Shown here piece after piece: positions 8,603 to 17,503 of a stretch of 64,000 nt of DNA; position 1 is the first letter of the stretch, and every line of letters starts with the position of its first letter. Source of the stretch: Aurantiacibacter poecillastricola (GTDB lineage Bacteria; Pseudomonadota; Alphaproteobacteria; Sphingomonadales; Sphingomonadaceae); assembly GCF_030730945.1 (NCBI RefSeq), contig NZ_JAVAMS010000001.1, forward strand, positions 1,240,001 through 1,304,000. Reading direction: 5' to 3'. A program made the translations under genes and the position numbers. The notes beneath the pieces were generated by a model. The model had not been told where the DNA came from and made no database searches. It was given only the letters and a program-made list of their open reading frames with translations.

Positions 8603-9802
8603 TCACTTGCCGGGAACTTCCACGCCCATGTCCTGCAGGTAGCGCTTGATGTTGCGCCCGGCCTGGCGGAGCCGCTGCTCGTTCTCCACCATGGCGATGC
8701 GGACATAGCCCTCGCCATCCTCGCCGTAGCCCACGCCCGGAGCCACTGCGACTTCGGCCTTGGTGAGGAGCTGCTTGGAAAACTCCAGGCTGCCCATGTC
8801 CTTCAGCGGTTCTGGCAGCGGAGCCCAGGCGAACATGCTGGCGGGCGGCGGCGGGATTTCCCACCCGGCACGGCCGAAGGCCTCCACCATCACGTCACGC
8901 CGCTTGTGATAGAGCTCGCGGTTCTTGGCGACGATGTCCTGCGGACCGTTCAGCGCTGCGACGGCGGCGGCCTGGATGGGCGTGAAGGCGCCATAGTCGA
9001 TATAGCTTTTCACACGCGTGAGGGCAGAGATCAGCGTGGGATTGCCCACGGCAAAGCCCATGCGCCAGCCCGCCATGGAATAGGTCTTGGAAAGGCTGGT
9101 GAACTCCACTGCCACATCCTTCGCGCCCTTGGCTTGCAGGATGCTAGGAGTGGGTTTGCCGTCGTAGTAAAGCTCGGAATAGGCAAGGTCGGACAGCACC
9201 CACACCTTGTGAAAGCGGGCCCAGTCGACGAGCTGCTCGTAAAAGGCGAGGTCGACCACCTCGGCAGTCGGGTTGCTGGGATAGTTCACCACCAGGATTG
9301 TGGGACGCGGCACGGTGAAGTTCATCGCCGCTTCCAGCTCTTCCCAATAGCGCGCGTCGGGCGTGGTCGGCACCGAGCGGATGGAGGCGCCCGCGATGAT
9401 GAAGCCGAAAGTATGGATCGGGTAGGAGGGGTTGGGCGCAAGGATCGTATCACCCGGCGCGGTGATCGCCATGGCGAGGCTGGCAAGCCCTTCCTTCGAT
9501 CCCAGCGTGACCACGACCTCGGTTTCCGGGTTGATGTCGACGCCGAAGCGGTTCTGGTAATAATTGGCCTGGGCCTTGCGCAGTCCGGGAATGCCGCGCG
9601 ACTGCGAGTAGCCGTGTGCATCGGGCTTCCTGGCCACTTCGCACAATTTCTCCACCACGTGATCGGGCGGGGGCAGGTCGGGATTGCCCATGCCAAGGTC
9701 GATAATGTCGCGCCCCTCCGCCCGCGCGGCGGCCCGCATCGCGTTGACTTCGGCGATGACATAGGGCGGCAGGCGCTTCATGCGGTAGAATTGCTGGTCC
9801 AT
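8603..9802 (-). CDS. alaC: PLP-dependent aminotransferase, AlaC-like
   Basis: This 399-residue class I/II aminotransferase opens with the AlaC-type FYRMKRLPPYVIAEVN segment. The cofactor pocket is visible as the substrate-binding NYPSNPTAEV, the pyridine-contacting SDLAYSELYYDG, and the Schiff-base lysine in SLSKTYSMAGWRMGF. The family makes alanine from pyruvate using glutamate, or handles related aminotransfers. It is transcribed alone, divergently from phaC, with a 132-nt gap holding the promoters. Assignment to AlaC rather than another subgroup of class I enzymes is by overall resemblance. Confidence 0.82.
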   Translation of the reverse strand: MDQQFYRMKRLPPYVIAEVNAMRAAARAEGRDIIDLGMGNPDLPPPDHVVEKLCEVARKPDAHGYSQSRGIPGLRKAQANYYQNRFGVDINPETEVVVTLGSKEGLASLAMAITAPGDTILAPNPSYPIHTFGFIIAGASIRSVPTTPDARYWEELEAAMNFTVPRPTILVVNYPSNPTAEVVDLAFYEQLVDWARFHKVWVLSDLAYSELYYDGKPTPSILQAKGAKDVAVEFTSLSKTYSMAGWRMGFAVGNPTLISALTRVKSYIDYGAFTPIQAAAVAALNGPQDIVAKNRELYHKRRDVMVEAFGRAGWEIPPPPASMFAWAPLPEPLKDMGSLEFSKQLLTKAEVAVAPGVGYGEDGEGYVRIAMVENEQRLRQAGRNIKRYLQDMGVEVPGK

Positions 9803-9862
9803 TATTTCCTTCTCTCAGGGCTTCGCGTGTGTGTGGCGCCTCTCTGACGCAAAGGCGTGGCC

Positions 9863-9898
9863 AGTGCAACGCAGCAGGTCGGTTCAGGTTGCAGCAGG
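9863..9898 (+). promoter_or_regulatory. TGC-rich repeated motif upstream of phaC
   Basis: An 8-mer GCAGCAGG occurs at 9871-9878 and 9891-9898, in each case preceded by a TGCAAC/GTTGC-like element. PhaR-type regulators of PHA genes bind TGC/GCA-rich sites, and a clearer repeat lies before the phasin gene. A weak candidate operator for phaC. Confidence 0.25.
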
Positions 9899-9934
9899 CT
9901 CCCAATTGTCACATTCCCAAGTATAAGGGCCGCC

Positions 9935-11797
9935 ATGACAAACAGGAAAACGGGGGGAGAGGACCCCGCCGACATCTTTACCGAAATGCTGCGCATGCAG
10001 GGCGAGGCCGCCCGCCAGATGATGCAGACTTTCGCTCCAAAAGCGGTCGATTCGCTGCCGGACAACGAGACGATCGACGCGCTGGGCAAGGCGATGATGG
10101 AGTTTCAGGAGACCTGGCTGCAATTCTATTTGCCCAAGGAAGAACGCCCGGCGCCGCTGCTCTCCGATCCGGCAAGCTGGATGGAGGCGATGCGCAACTG
10201 GTCCGCCGCCAATCCGGTGCTCGATTACAATGGACAGAAGCAGCTATGGGAAGACGGCATCAAGCTGTGGCAGGACGTGCTGGCGCAATATACCGCGGAA
10301 GAAGGCGAGGATGCGCCGGACCTGCCATTCCACGATCGCCGCTTCGCCGATCCCGCTTGGCGCGAGCAACCGGTCTTCGCGCTGATCCACCAGACCTACC
10401 TGCTGTTCGCCAAACGCATCGCGGAAAGCATAGACACGGCGGAAGGCCTGTCCGGGAGCGACCGCGAGAACCTGCGCTTCGCGACGCGCGGCGTGCTCGA
10501 TGCGATGAGCCCGGCCAATTTTCCGATGATGAACCCGGTGGTGCTGGAGCGCACGATGGAAACCCAGGGCGAGAACCTGGTGCGCGGGCTGGACCGGCTG
10601 ACCCACGACCTTGAACGCGGGCAGCTCACCCATACCGACACCAGCAAGTTCACGCTGGGAGAGAACATCGCGACGACACCGGGCAAGGTGATCTACGAGA
10701 CAGAGCTGTTCCAGCTCATCCACTACACCCCCACCACCGAGACGGTGATGGAAACCCCGCTGCTGATCTTTCCTCCCTGGATCAACCGCTTCTACATCCT
10801 CGATCTCCAGCCCAAAAAGAGTTTCGTGCGCTGGGCAGTAGAGCAGGGGATCTCGGTGCTGCTCGTCAGCTGGCGCTCCGCCGACGAAAGCCTCGCCCAT
10901 ATCGAGTGGGACCACTACATCCGTGCCCAGACCGAGGCGATCGACGTGGTTCGCGACAGGCTGAAAGTACCCTCGGTCCACACGATCGGCTATTGCGTGG
11001 CGGGAACGACACTCGCCGCGACGCTGGCGGTGCTGGCGCGGCGCGGCGAAGCCGACAAGGTGAAGAGCGCCACCTTCTTTACAGCCCAGGTCGATTTCGA
11101 ACATGCCGGCGATCTCAAGCTGTTCGTCGACGAGGGGAAGCTGGAATTCATCCGCAAGGCGAGCGAGGGCGGCTATCTCGACGGGCGATACCTGGCCGCC
11201 ACGTTCAACATGCTGCGCGGCAGCGATCTCATCTGGAACTACGTGGTCAACCACTACCTTCTTGGGGAAGACTATCCGGCCTTCGATCTCCTTTTCTGGA
11301 ACGGGGACGTCACCAATCTCCCCGCCAAATGGCACGCGGCCTACCTGCGCGATCTCTACCGCGACAATCTGCTGGTCGTCCCCGATGCGTTGTCGGCGGA
11401 CGGCACCAGTATCGATTTGCGCCTGATCAAGACCCCTACCTACATTCAGGCCGGGCGAGAGGATCATATCGCGCCGGCCGAAAGCGTGTTCGAGGCGCTG
11501 AAGCATTTCTCCGGCAAGAACCGCTTCGTGCTCGCCGGATCGGGCCATATCGCCGGGGTGGTGAATCCGCCCGAAGCCCAAAAGTACCAGTACTGGACCA
11601 ATGAAGGCGAGTTCGAGACCCTCGAGGAATTCATTGACGGCGCGAAAGAACACAAGGGCAGCTGGTGGCCCGACTGGCGCGAATGGCTCGGCTCCCTTGG
11701 CGACAGCGAGGTGAAGGCCACGGGCCGGCGGAAACCGGGCGGTCGCGGCAACCCTGCCATCGAGGATGCCCCCGGCCGCTACGTGAAAATGCGCTAG
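9935..11797 (+). CDS. phaC: Class I polyhydroxyalkanoate synthase
   Basis: The 620-residue enzyme polymerises (R)-3-hydroxyacyl-CoA on PHA granules. The N-terminal region of about 200 residues precedes an alpha/beta hydrolase core. The catalytic triad is visible as C354 in the lipase-like box GYCVAG, D510 in AGREDHIAP and H538 in GSGHIAG. The PWINRFYILDL segment is a class I hallmark. Start 9935 is preferred because AAGGG lies 5 nt upstream; the frame is open to 9857 but those residues are not family-like. The phasin gene follows on the same strand. No phaA, phaB or phaR gene lies in the window. Confidence 0.95.
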   Translation: MTNRKTGGEDPADIFTEMLRMQGEAARQMMQTFAPKAVDSLPDNETIDALGKAMMEFQETWLQFYLPKEERPAPLLSDPASWMEAMRNWSAANPVLDYNGQKQLWEDGIKLWQDVLAQYTAEEGEDAPDLPFHDRRFADPAWREQPVFALIHQTYLLFAKRIAESIDTAEGLSGSDRENLRFATRGVLDAMSPANFPMMNPVVLERTMETQGENLVRGLDRLTHDLERGQLTHTDTSKFTLGENIATTPGKVIYETELFQLIHYTPTTETVMETPLLIFPPWINRFYILDLQPKKSFVRWAVEQGISVLLVSWRSADESLAHIEWDHYIRAQTEAIDVVRDRLKVPSVHTIGYCVAGTTLAATLAVLARRGEADKVKSATFFTAQVDFEHAGDLKLFVDEGKLEFIRKASEGGYLDGRYLAATFNMLRGSDLIWNYVVNHYLLGEDYPAFDLLFWNGDVTNLPAKWHAAYLRDLYRDNLLVVPDALSADGTSIDLRLIKTPTYIQAGREDHIAPAESVFEALKHFSGKNRFVLAGSGHIAGVVNPPEAQKYQYWTNEGEFETLEEFIDGAKEHKGSWWPDWREWLGSLGDSEVKATGRRKPGGRGNPAIEDAPGRYVKMR

Positions 11798-11812
11798 CGA
11801 CGAACCGCCATA

Positions 11813-11895
11813 GCAGTGCTGCAAGCTGTCTATTGTGCACTGCAACAAAAGCTTGACTTCGCACCTGCAGAATACTAGATTGTGCACTGCAACAA
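11813..11895 (+). promoter_or_regulatory. PhaR-like operator array before the phasin gene
   Basis: The 17-mer ATTGTGCACTGCAACAA occurs exactly twice, at 11832-11848 and 11879-11895, with starts 47 bp apart. A related inverted element, GCAGTGCTGCAA, lies at 11813-11824. All lie in the 151-nt gap between phaC and the phasin start. PhaR repressors of alphaproteobacteria recognise TGC-N-GCA sites before phasin genes and release them when PHA accumulates. The assignment to PhaR is inference; the repeats themselves are seen directly. Confidence 0.55.
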
Positions 11896-11948
11896 GAGGC
11901 TGCGGATCACTCGCGGCCCCGCATCAGGCAATCAGCAAGCGAGGTATC

Positions 11949-12716
11949 ATGGCCGAGCCCGAGAAAAACGACGCCGAAACGGCGAAAGAAACCAGTTCCA
12001 CGAAGGCGAATGCGGCCGAGAAGCCGGCAGCGCCTGCGAAGGAAGCGACCGCCAGGGAAGCGACGCCGAAGAAGGCCACGGCCTCCAAGACCGCGCCTGC
12101 GAAGAAAGCTGCCGCGACAGCGCAGAAGAAGGCCGCACCGGCCCGCAAGAAGACTGCTGCCCGGAAGCCGACTCCGAAGCCTGCCGCCAAGGCGCCGGTC
12201 GCCGCGATCGTCGAGGCGGACGATAACCAACCCTCAGTTACCCAGCTCAAGGAAAAGATCATGGCAACCAGCAACTTCGATTACACGTCCCAGATGACCG
12301 ACTCCATGAACCAGGCAGTCGGCGACATGCAGGCCCGCACCCAGGCCGCTTTCGACAAGAGCACCGAAGCGATGACCGAGATGACCGACTTCGCCAAGGG
12401 CAATGTCGAAGCCTTCGTCGAGACCGGCAAGGTGTTCGCCGAAAGCATGCAGGGCATGGGCCAGACGATGGCCGACGAGGTGAAGACGGTTTACGAGACC
12501 GCCACCGCCGACATGAAGGACATGGCCAGCATCAAGAGCCCGACCGAGCTGTTCCAGCTGCAGGGCAAGATCATGCGCCGCAATTTCGACGCGATGGTCG
12601 CGATGTCCTCGAAGACCACCGACGCCACCATGAAGATGGCGAATGACGTGATGGCTCCGCTGTCCGCTCGCGTGAACGTGGCGGTCGAGAAGATGTCGAA
12701 GGTCGAAGTCGCCTGA
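11949..12716 (+). CDS. Phasin with lysine/alanine-rich histone-like N-terminal tail
   Basis: The protein has 255 residues. Residues 1 to about 95 are low-complexity Ala/Lys/Pro with repeated AKK, APAKK and ARK motifs, like histone H1 or AlgP/PhaF tails. Residues 105-255 are a helical phasin domain (FDYTSQMTDSMNQAVGDM, then ELFQLQGKIMRRNFDAMVA). Phasins coat PHA granules; a basic tail could tie granules to DNA or membranes. The upstream start has only GAGG 4 nt before it. An internal ATG at 12261 (residue 105) has AAGGAAAAG 3-11 nt upstream and would yield a tail-less 151-residue phasin. Upstream repeats suggest PHA-responsive control. Confidence 0.85.
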   Translation: MAEPEKNDAETAKETSSTKANAAEKPAAPAKEATAREATPKKATASKTAPAKKAAATAQKKAAPARKKTAARKPTPKPAAKAPVAAIVEADDNQPSVTQLKEKIMATSNFDYTSQMTDSMNQAVGDMQARTQAAFDKSTEAMTEMTDFAKGNVEAFVETGKVFAESMQGMGQTMADEVKTVYETATADMKDMASIKSPTELFQLQGKIMRRNFDAMVAMSSKTTDATMKMANDVMAPLSARVNVAVEKMSKVEVA

Positions 12717-12735
12717 ACGACTGTAAAAGCTCCTC

Positions 12736-12807
12736 CGGTCGCCCATCTCTCCTCTCCCAAGGGCGACCGACACTCGGGCCGGGCAGCAGCGCTGTCCGGC
12801 CCGATTT
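12736..12807 (+). terminator. Tandem hairpin terminator after the phasin gene
   Basis: Two perfect 9-bp hairpins follow each other. The first pairs 12736-12744 (CGGTCGCCC) with 12761-12769. The second pairs 12774-12782 (TCGGGCCGG) with 12796-12804 and is followed by TTT. Together they should insulate clpS from the highly expressed phasin gene. Confidence 0.7.
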
Positions 12808-12915
12808 GTGTCTGTGGTCCGTCCCGCCGCAGCCGCGCGCCATCGCATCGCGCGATAATATTGACCAAAGCCGGTCTTGCAGCGAACGTGTTCGATACGA
12901 TATCTGCGCTTCGAA

Positions 12916-13326
12916 ATGACCATTGCCGATACTCTCGACCAAGCCCCCGACTGGGCGCTTCACCGTGCCTTTACGGCTACCGCCGCCGGTAACGACGATG
13001 CGGGCGATGGCGATGGCGACACCGGCAGCGACGGCCAGATCGGCGTCGCCACCAAGACCCGCGCCAAGCCCAAGAAGCCCAGCCAGTACAAGGTCCTGAT
13101 GCTGAACGACGACTACACGCCGATGGAATTCGTCGTGATGGTGCTGAAGCGCTTCTTCCGCATGGATCTGGAGCAGGCGACCCGCGTCATGCTGCATGTC
13201 CATCAGCGCGGCGTGGGCGTTTGCGGCATCTTTCCTTACGAGGTGGCGGAAACGAAGGTGAACCAGGTGATGGATTTCGCCCGGGAGAACCAGCATCCGC
13301 TGCAATGCACCCTGGAAAAAGCCTGA
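12916..13326 (+). CDS. clpS: ATP-dependent Clp protease adaptor ClpS
   Basis: This 136-residue adaptor brings N-degron substrates to ClpAP. After an acidic, disordered N-terminal extension of about 50 residues, the core domain begins at [20 protein letters not shown], whose NDD/TPMEFV portion forms the N-degron pocket, and continues through [22 protein letters not shown], the ClpA-contacting face. ATG 12916 is preferred; a TTG at 12877 would add 13 unusual residues. clpA is not in the window. Confidence 0.93.
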   Translation: MTIADTLDQAPDWALHRAFTATAAGNDDAGDGDGDTGSDGQIGVATKTRAKPKKPSQYKVLMLNDDYTPMEFVVMVLKRFFRMDLEQATRVMLHVHQRGVGVCGIFPYEVAETKVNQVMDFARENQHPLQCTLEKA

Positions 13327-13406
13327 GACAATTGAAAGCATGACCGCGCCGTGATTTGCCGCTAAGGCGCGCGGGAACCCTCCAAACCCCCAGCGCCAAC
13401 GGTTAC

Positions 13407-14684
13407 GTGTCCCGCTTCATCACCGCCACAGACCGCTACATCTTCCGGCTCGTGATCGTGCCGATGATCGGCGTGTTCCTGCTCGCGGCCAGCCTGCTGC
13501 TGCTGGAAAAGATGCTGCGGCTGTTCGATTTCGTCAGCGTCGAGGGCGGGCCGATCGGCATCGTCTTCGAGATGCTGGTGAACCTCGTGCCCGAATATGC
13601 AGGCCTCGCCATTCCGCTTGGCGTGATGCTCGGCATTCTTTTCGCTTTCCGCAAGCTGGCGATCTCCAGCGAGCTTGACGTGATGCGCGCCGTGGGCTGG
13701 AGCTATACACGCCTGTTGCGCGTCCCCTATCTCATCACGCTGGCCATGGCGGCGCTGAACTTCGCCATCGTCGGCTTCATTCAGCCGCAGGCGCGCTTTG
13801 CCTACGAGGAAATGGAGTTCGAGCTGCGTTCGGGCGCTCTTGGCGCCTCGATCAAGGTCGGCGAGTTCAACACGATCGAGGACCGCATGGCCCTGCGCAT
13901 CGAGGAGAGCGAGGATGACGGGCGCCAGCTTATGGGCATCTTCGCCCGCGTCGCTGACTCCGGAGGACAGGTCCTCTCCATCTCCGCGCGGGAAGGGCGC
14001 TTCCTCGCCAACCGGGAAGACCGCAACACCATCATCCTGCGGCTGGTCGACGGAGTGATCGTGCATGATGTCGCCGACGGCACGCCGCGCGTCCTCAGCT
14101 TCAGCCAGCACGATTTGCCGATAGACCTGCCCGCCATCGAACAGTTCCGCGACCGCGGCGAGGACGAGCGCGAATATATCCTGCCCGAATTGCTCGAAAT
14201 CGGCTGGGATCCTGAAAGCACGTCGGAAGAGCGCGTCGCCAGCCAGGCCAATTTCAACTACCGCATGGTGGAAGTGGTGATGATGCTGCTCCTGCCGCTG
14301 CTGGCCGTGGCGCTGGCAATCCCGCCCAAGCGCAGCACCTCGGCGCTGGGCGTGTTCCTCTCGATCATCATCGTCGTCGCCTATCACAAGGTGAACCAGT
14401 ACGGCTCCGAAGTGGCCGAGATCGGGCGGATCGATCCTTTCCTCGCACTATGGGGCCCTTTCGCTGTCCTTGGTGGCCTCATCATATGGATGTACTATCA
14501 GGTCGCCTTCGTGCCCGGCGGGCAGGCCATCGGCTTCCTCGAGACGTTCTACGCCAAGGTCACCCGCTCGCTGAAAAAGCTGATCGGACGCGACAAGCTG
14601 CGCGGCCTCGTGCCGGAGGAGGACCTTCACGAACAGCAGGAGCAGGAATTGCGCGAGCAGGGGGTAGTGCCCGGTGCTGTTTGA
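13407..14684 (+). CDS. lptF: LPS export permease LptF
   Basis: This 425-residue YjgP/YjgQ-family permease is one of the two membrane subunits of the LptB2FG exporter, which pulls lipopolysaccharide from the inner membrane. The first transmembrane block (residues ~12-110) and last block (~300-370) flank a periplasmic beta-jellyroll domain. GTG 13407 gives MSRFITATDRYIFRLV, a typical LptF start, though no strong ribosome site precedes it. The stop overlaps the lptG start by 11 nt. Confidence 0.88.
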   Translation: MSRFITATDRYIFRLVIVPMIGVFLLAASLLLLEKMLRLFDFVSVEGGPIGIVFEMLVNLVPEYAGLAIPLGVMLGILFAFRKLAISSELDVMRAVGWSYTRLLRVPYLITLAMAALNFAIVGFIQPQARFAYEEMEFELRSGALGASIKVGEFNTIEDRMALRIEESEDDGRQLMGIFARVADSGGQVLSISAREGRFLANREDRNTIILRLVDGVIVHDVADGTPRVLSFSQHDLPIDLPAIEQFRDRGEDEREYILPELLEIGWDPESTSEERVASQANFNYRMVEVVMMLLLPLLAVALAIPPKRSTSALGVFLSIIIVVAYHKVNQYGSEVAEIGRIDPFLALWGPFAVLGGLIIWMYYQVAFVPGGQAIGFLETFYAKVTRSLKKLIGRDKLRGLVPEEDLHEQQEQELREQGVVPGAV

Positions 14685-15771
14685 TTTCTTCCCCTCGCAC
14701 ACGCTGACAACCTATCTCGCGAAGAAATTCACCATCGCCATCGTGTCCTGGCTCGGCGTGCTGGTGCTTGTCCTGATGGCGCTGGACCTGCTCGGCAAGA
14801 CCGGCGACATCCTCTCGGTCGAGGGGAACGGAAATGCCGAGTTGTGGCTCTATGTCTCGCTGCGCACGCCGCAGCTGATAGCCCGCTTCCTGCCTTATTC
14901 GGTGCTGCTGGCGACGATCATCACACTCATGACGCTGAACCAGAATTCGGAAGTTACGGCGATGAAAGCGGCGGGCCTCTCCGCGCACCAGATCCTGGCG
15001 CCATTGTTGCTGATCGGGATGATCGTTGCCGCTATCTCCTTCGTCTTCAACGAGCGTATCGTCACTCGCGCAACCGGCACGCTGAAGGCATGGGAGGCGG
15101 TGGAATATGCGGCCATCCCGGAGGATCGGGCAACGCGCACGAACGTCTATTTCAACGACGGTAACGACGTGCTGATGGGTGCTACCCTGTCCGGTCGGGG
15201 AGAGGGGACGGTACTCGGCAAGGTCAGCTATTACGAGCGCGACGATGCCGGCATGATCATCCGCCAGGCGACGGCCGACCGGGCAACCTTCGCCGGACCT
15301 GGCTGGCGGCTGGAGGATGCAACCGTCTTCAATGTCGCTACAGCCGATACGCAGCAGGTCGACACCCTCGTAGTGGCGGAAGGCGTGGAGATAGCGCAGA
15401 TCGAGCTTCGCCGCGTCGACCCCGATGGTATGCCCCTTGGCGAACTCTCTGACAGCATCGAGGCCTTGCAGGATGCCGGGCGCCGTACGGACGAGCTCGA
15501 GGCGAAGTGGTGGCACAAGATCTCGGGTCCGCTCTCCGCAGTGCTGATGCCACTGCTGGGCGCGGTGGCGGGTTTCGGCCTTGCGCGCTCGGGCCAGCTG
15601 TTCACTCGCGCAGTAATCGGAATGGCGCTGGGTTTCGCCTATTTCGTGGTCGACAATGCCGCGCTGGCCATGGGCAGCTTTGGCGGCTACCCGCCGCTGC
15701 TGGCGGCCTGGGCGCCGTTCTTCCTGTTTCTGTTCGTGGGCGAGACCGTGCTGGTGCGGACCGAGGAGTGA
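14674..15771 (+). CDS. lptG: LPS export permease LptG
   Basis: A 365-residue partner of LptF, starting at GTG 14674 inside the lptF end. It has the same layout: N-terminal membrane helices (residues ~10-115), a periplasmic domain with the NVYFNDG segment, and C-terminal helices containing KISGPLSAVLMPLLGAVAG. The 11-nt overlap with lptF and 4-nt overlap (GTGA) with the following acetyltransferase indicate one translationally coupled operon. Confidence 0.9.
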   Translation: MLFDFFPSHTLTTYLAKKFTIAIVSWLGVLVLVLMALDLLGKTGDILSVEGNGNAELWLYVSLRTPQLIARFLPYSVLLATIITLMTLNQNSEVTAMKAAGLSAHQILAPLLLIGMIVAAISFVFNERIVTRATGTLKAWEAVEYAAIPEDRATRTNVYFNDGNDVLMGATLSGRGEGTVLGKVSYYERDDAGMIIRQATADRATFAGPGWRLEDATVFNVATADTQQVDTLVVAEGVEIAQIELRRVDPDGMPLGELSDSIEALQDAGRRTDELEAKWWHKISGPLSAVLMPLLGAVAGFGLARSGQLFTRAVIGMALGFAYFVVDNAALAMGSFGGYPPLLAAWAPFFLFLFVGETVLVRTEE

Positions 15772-16292
15772 TCGCGCCCGACTGGTCGCTGCGGCTTGCC
15801 CGCCCCGAGGATGCCGAAGGTTTCGCCGAGGTGGAGGAAGATGCGTCCCAGCTGCTGCGCGAGGAGCCTTCGCTTGCGGGTATCCCCCTGCTGCCAAATC
15901 GCTCTGCGGAGGAGTATCGCGCGATCATCGCCCGGCGGCGAAGCCTGTCCGCGCTTGGCGATGGTGATATCATCGGATTCGCTGCAGCCCGGCCAGTCGG
16001 CTCTGAACTGCACCTCCACGAATTGAGCGTTGCACGCGCTTTCCAGCGGCGGGGTATCGGCTCCACCTTGTTGCGAGCCCTGAAGGTCGATGCGGCCAAT
16101 GCCGGTTTCAAGGCACTGACCTTGCTTACCTACCGCGACATTGCGTGGAATGCGCCCTTTTACGAGGCCCACGGCTTCGCCGTTCTCGAGGACCTGTCCG
16201 AGCATCCGCGCCTTGCCGCTGGCCTGGACGCCGGTGTCGGGGCAGGCCTCCCGCGAGAGCGGCGATGCGCGATGATTTGCGTGCTGGAATAG
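15768..16292 (+). CDS. GNAT family N-acetyltransferase
   Basis: The 174-residue protein is translationally coupled to lptG through GTGA at 15768-15771. The acetyl-CoA-binding motif is clear: LSVARAFQRRGIGSTLLRAL fits the R/QxxGxG/A pattern, followed by TYRDIAWNAPFYEAHGF, the usual C-terminal half of a GNAT fold. The acceptor is unknown. A link to envelope biology is suggested only by operon position. Confidence 0.8.
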   Translation: MIAPDWSLRLARPEDAEGFAEVEEDASQLLREEPSLAGIPLLPNRSAEEYRAIIARRRSLSALGDGDIIGFAAARPVGSELHLHELSVARAFQRRGIGSTLLRALKVDAANAGFKALTLLTYRDIAWNAPFYEAHGFAVLEDLSEHPRLAAGLDAGVGAGLPRERRCAMICVLE

Positions 16293-16294
16293 AT

Positions 16295-17380
16295 TCAGCG
16301 CCGTCCCATCGTGCTGCGCGCGATACGGCCCACCAGCGGCCACATGCCTGCATGCGACGCCTCGCCGAAGGTCGATCCGGTGCCCAAATGCGCGTGAATG
16401 CGGCGATGTGCCTCATGCAGGGAGTGGTAGGGCATGGAAGGGATAAGGTGGTGCAACGCATGGTAACGCAGGCCCACCGGCGCCCAGATGCCGGCAACGA
16501 AACTCGGCACGTTTACGCTGTCGAGATATTGAGCGGTGACCGTCATCGCCTCGCCCTCGTTCTCCCAAAGATGCGCCACCAGCGTGCGCAGCTGGTTGAA
16601 TACGGCAACGGCAGCGGTGATCGCGGCGGCGATCAGCAGCGGGCGCCAGCCGAGCCAGAACGGCGTGGAGATTAGGAACATCGCCCATACGCTCGCGCCG
16701 ATCTGCTGGAACAGGAACCACCCGCGCTCCTTGTCGGACGGCGGGCGGCGGCGGAAGGAAGGATTGATGGAGAGCGAGGAGAACCGCTCCCACGCCGCCT
16801 TGCGCAGCGGCGGGATCACCAGGCCCAGTGGCGCGAGGATGCCCCAACGCACAATCAGGGCGACCGGAGCTAGGGCAGCGACCAGCACGAAGAGCGGCAG
16901 GCTCCACGGCTTCATCAGTGCAAGCGGCATGTATTCGGGATCTTCCACCGTGCCGTACTTCGTACGCGCGTGATGGAGGGTGTGTACCTGCTCGTACATC
17001 AGGCTGGGTGTAAGCATGGGTATGCCCACCAGCAGGTTCCATGCCGTGCGAAAGCCGGGAAGCGCATCGCGGTGCAGATGAGTGATCTCGTGAATGAAGA
17101 GCAGTGCGCGGTACAGCGCCAGCACTGAAACCACGCCCAGCGCGACGGCCAGCCAGGTGCTTTCCACGAGGATCGCGCCTGCCAGCGCGCCATACCCGAC
17201 CAGCGCCGAGATTATCATGTCCGGCCAGTAGATTTCGGGCCGGGCGGTGTTGATGTCGCGTGTCAGTTCCGCGGCGGCACGCAGCATCGCCTTGTCGTCG
17301 GGAATCTGCGCATGAATTCGCCGGCGCTGCGTCTGCGTGGGTGCAAGCTGATGCTCGGAAGTGTTCGTCGTCGCGTCCAT
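16295..17380 (-). CDS. Membrane fatty acid desaturase
   Basis: This 361-residue integral membrane di-iron desaturase has the three histidine boxes at HEITH (97-101, with H103), HTLHH (133-137) and HALHH (307-311). Hydrophobic hairpins lie between boxes 1 and 2 and boxes 2 and 3. The family inserts double bonds into acyl chains or acts on related lipids. MDATTNTSEH at 17380 is taken as the start because the open frame beyond it runs over the divergent gene and reads as antisense. It ends 2 nt from the convergent GNAT gene. Confidence 0.82.
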   Translation of the reverse strand: MDATTNTSEHQLAPTQTQRRRIHAQIPDDKAMLRAAAELTRDINTARPEIYWPDMIISALVGYGALAGAILVESTWLAVALGVVSVLALYRALLFIHEITHLHRDALPGFRTAWNLLVGIPMLTPSLMYEQVHTLHHARTKYGTVEDPEYMPLALMKPWSLPLFVLVAALAPVALIVRWGILAPLGLVIPPLRKAAWERFSSLSINPSFRRRPPSDKERGWFLFQQIGASVWAMFLISTPFWLGWRPLLIAAAITAAVAVFNQLRTLVAHLWENEGEAMTVTAQYLDSVNVPSFVAGIWAPVGLRYHALHHLIPSMPYHSLHEAHRRIHAHLGTGSTFGEASHAGMWPLVGRIARSTMGRR

Positions 17381-17503
17381 AAGGCGGGCTCTATACGGCA
17401 AATTGTCCAAAAGTGCGATGCGCGCGTCGTTTGCTACAGCGCGCTTGACAGGGCCTTGATGCATATCAACAGCGAACGCGATATGAACGAAAGGCCGAAC
17501 TTC

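Noticed and set aside
13371..13406. GGGAAC before lptF as an EcfG promoter
   Set aside because: No CGTT occurs at 16-17 nt; only CGGTT lies farther downstream at the wrong spacing.
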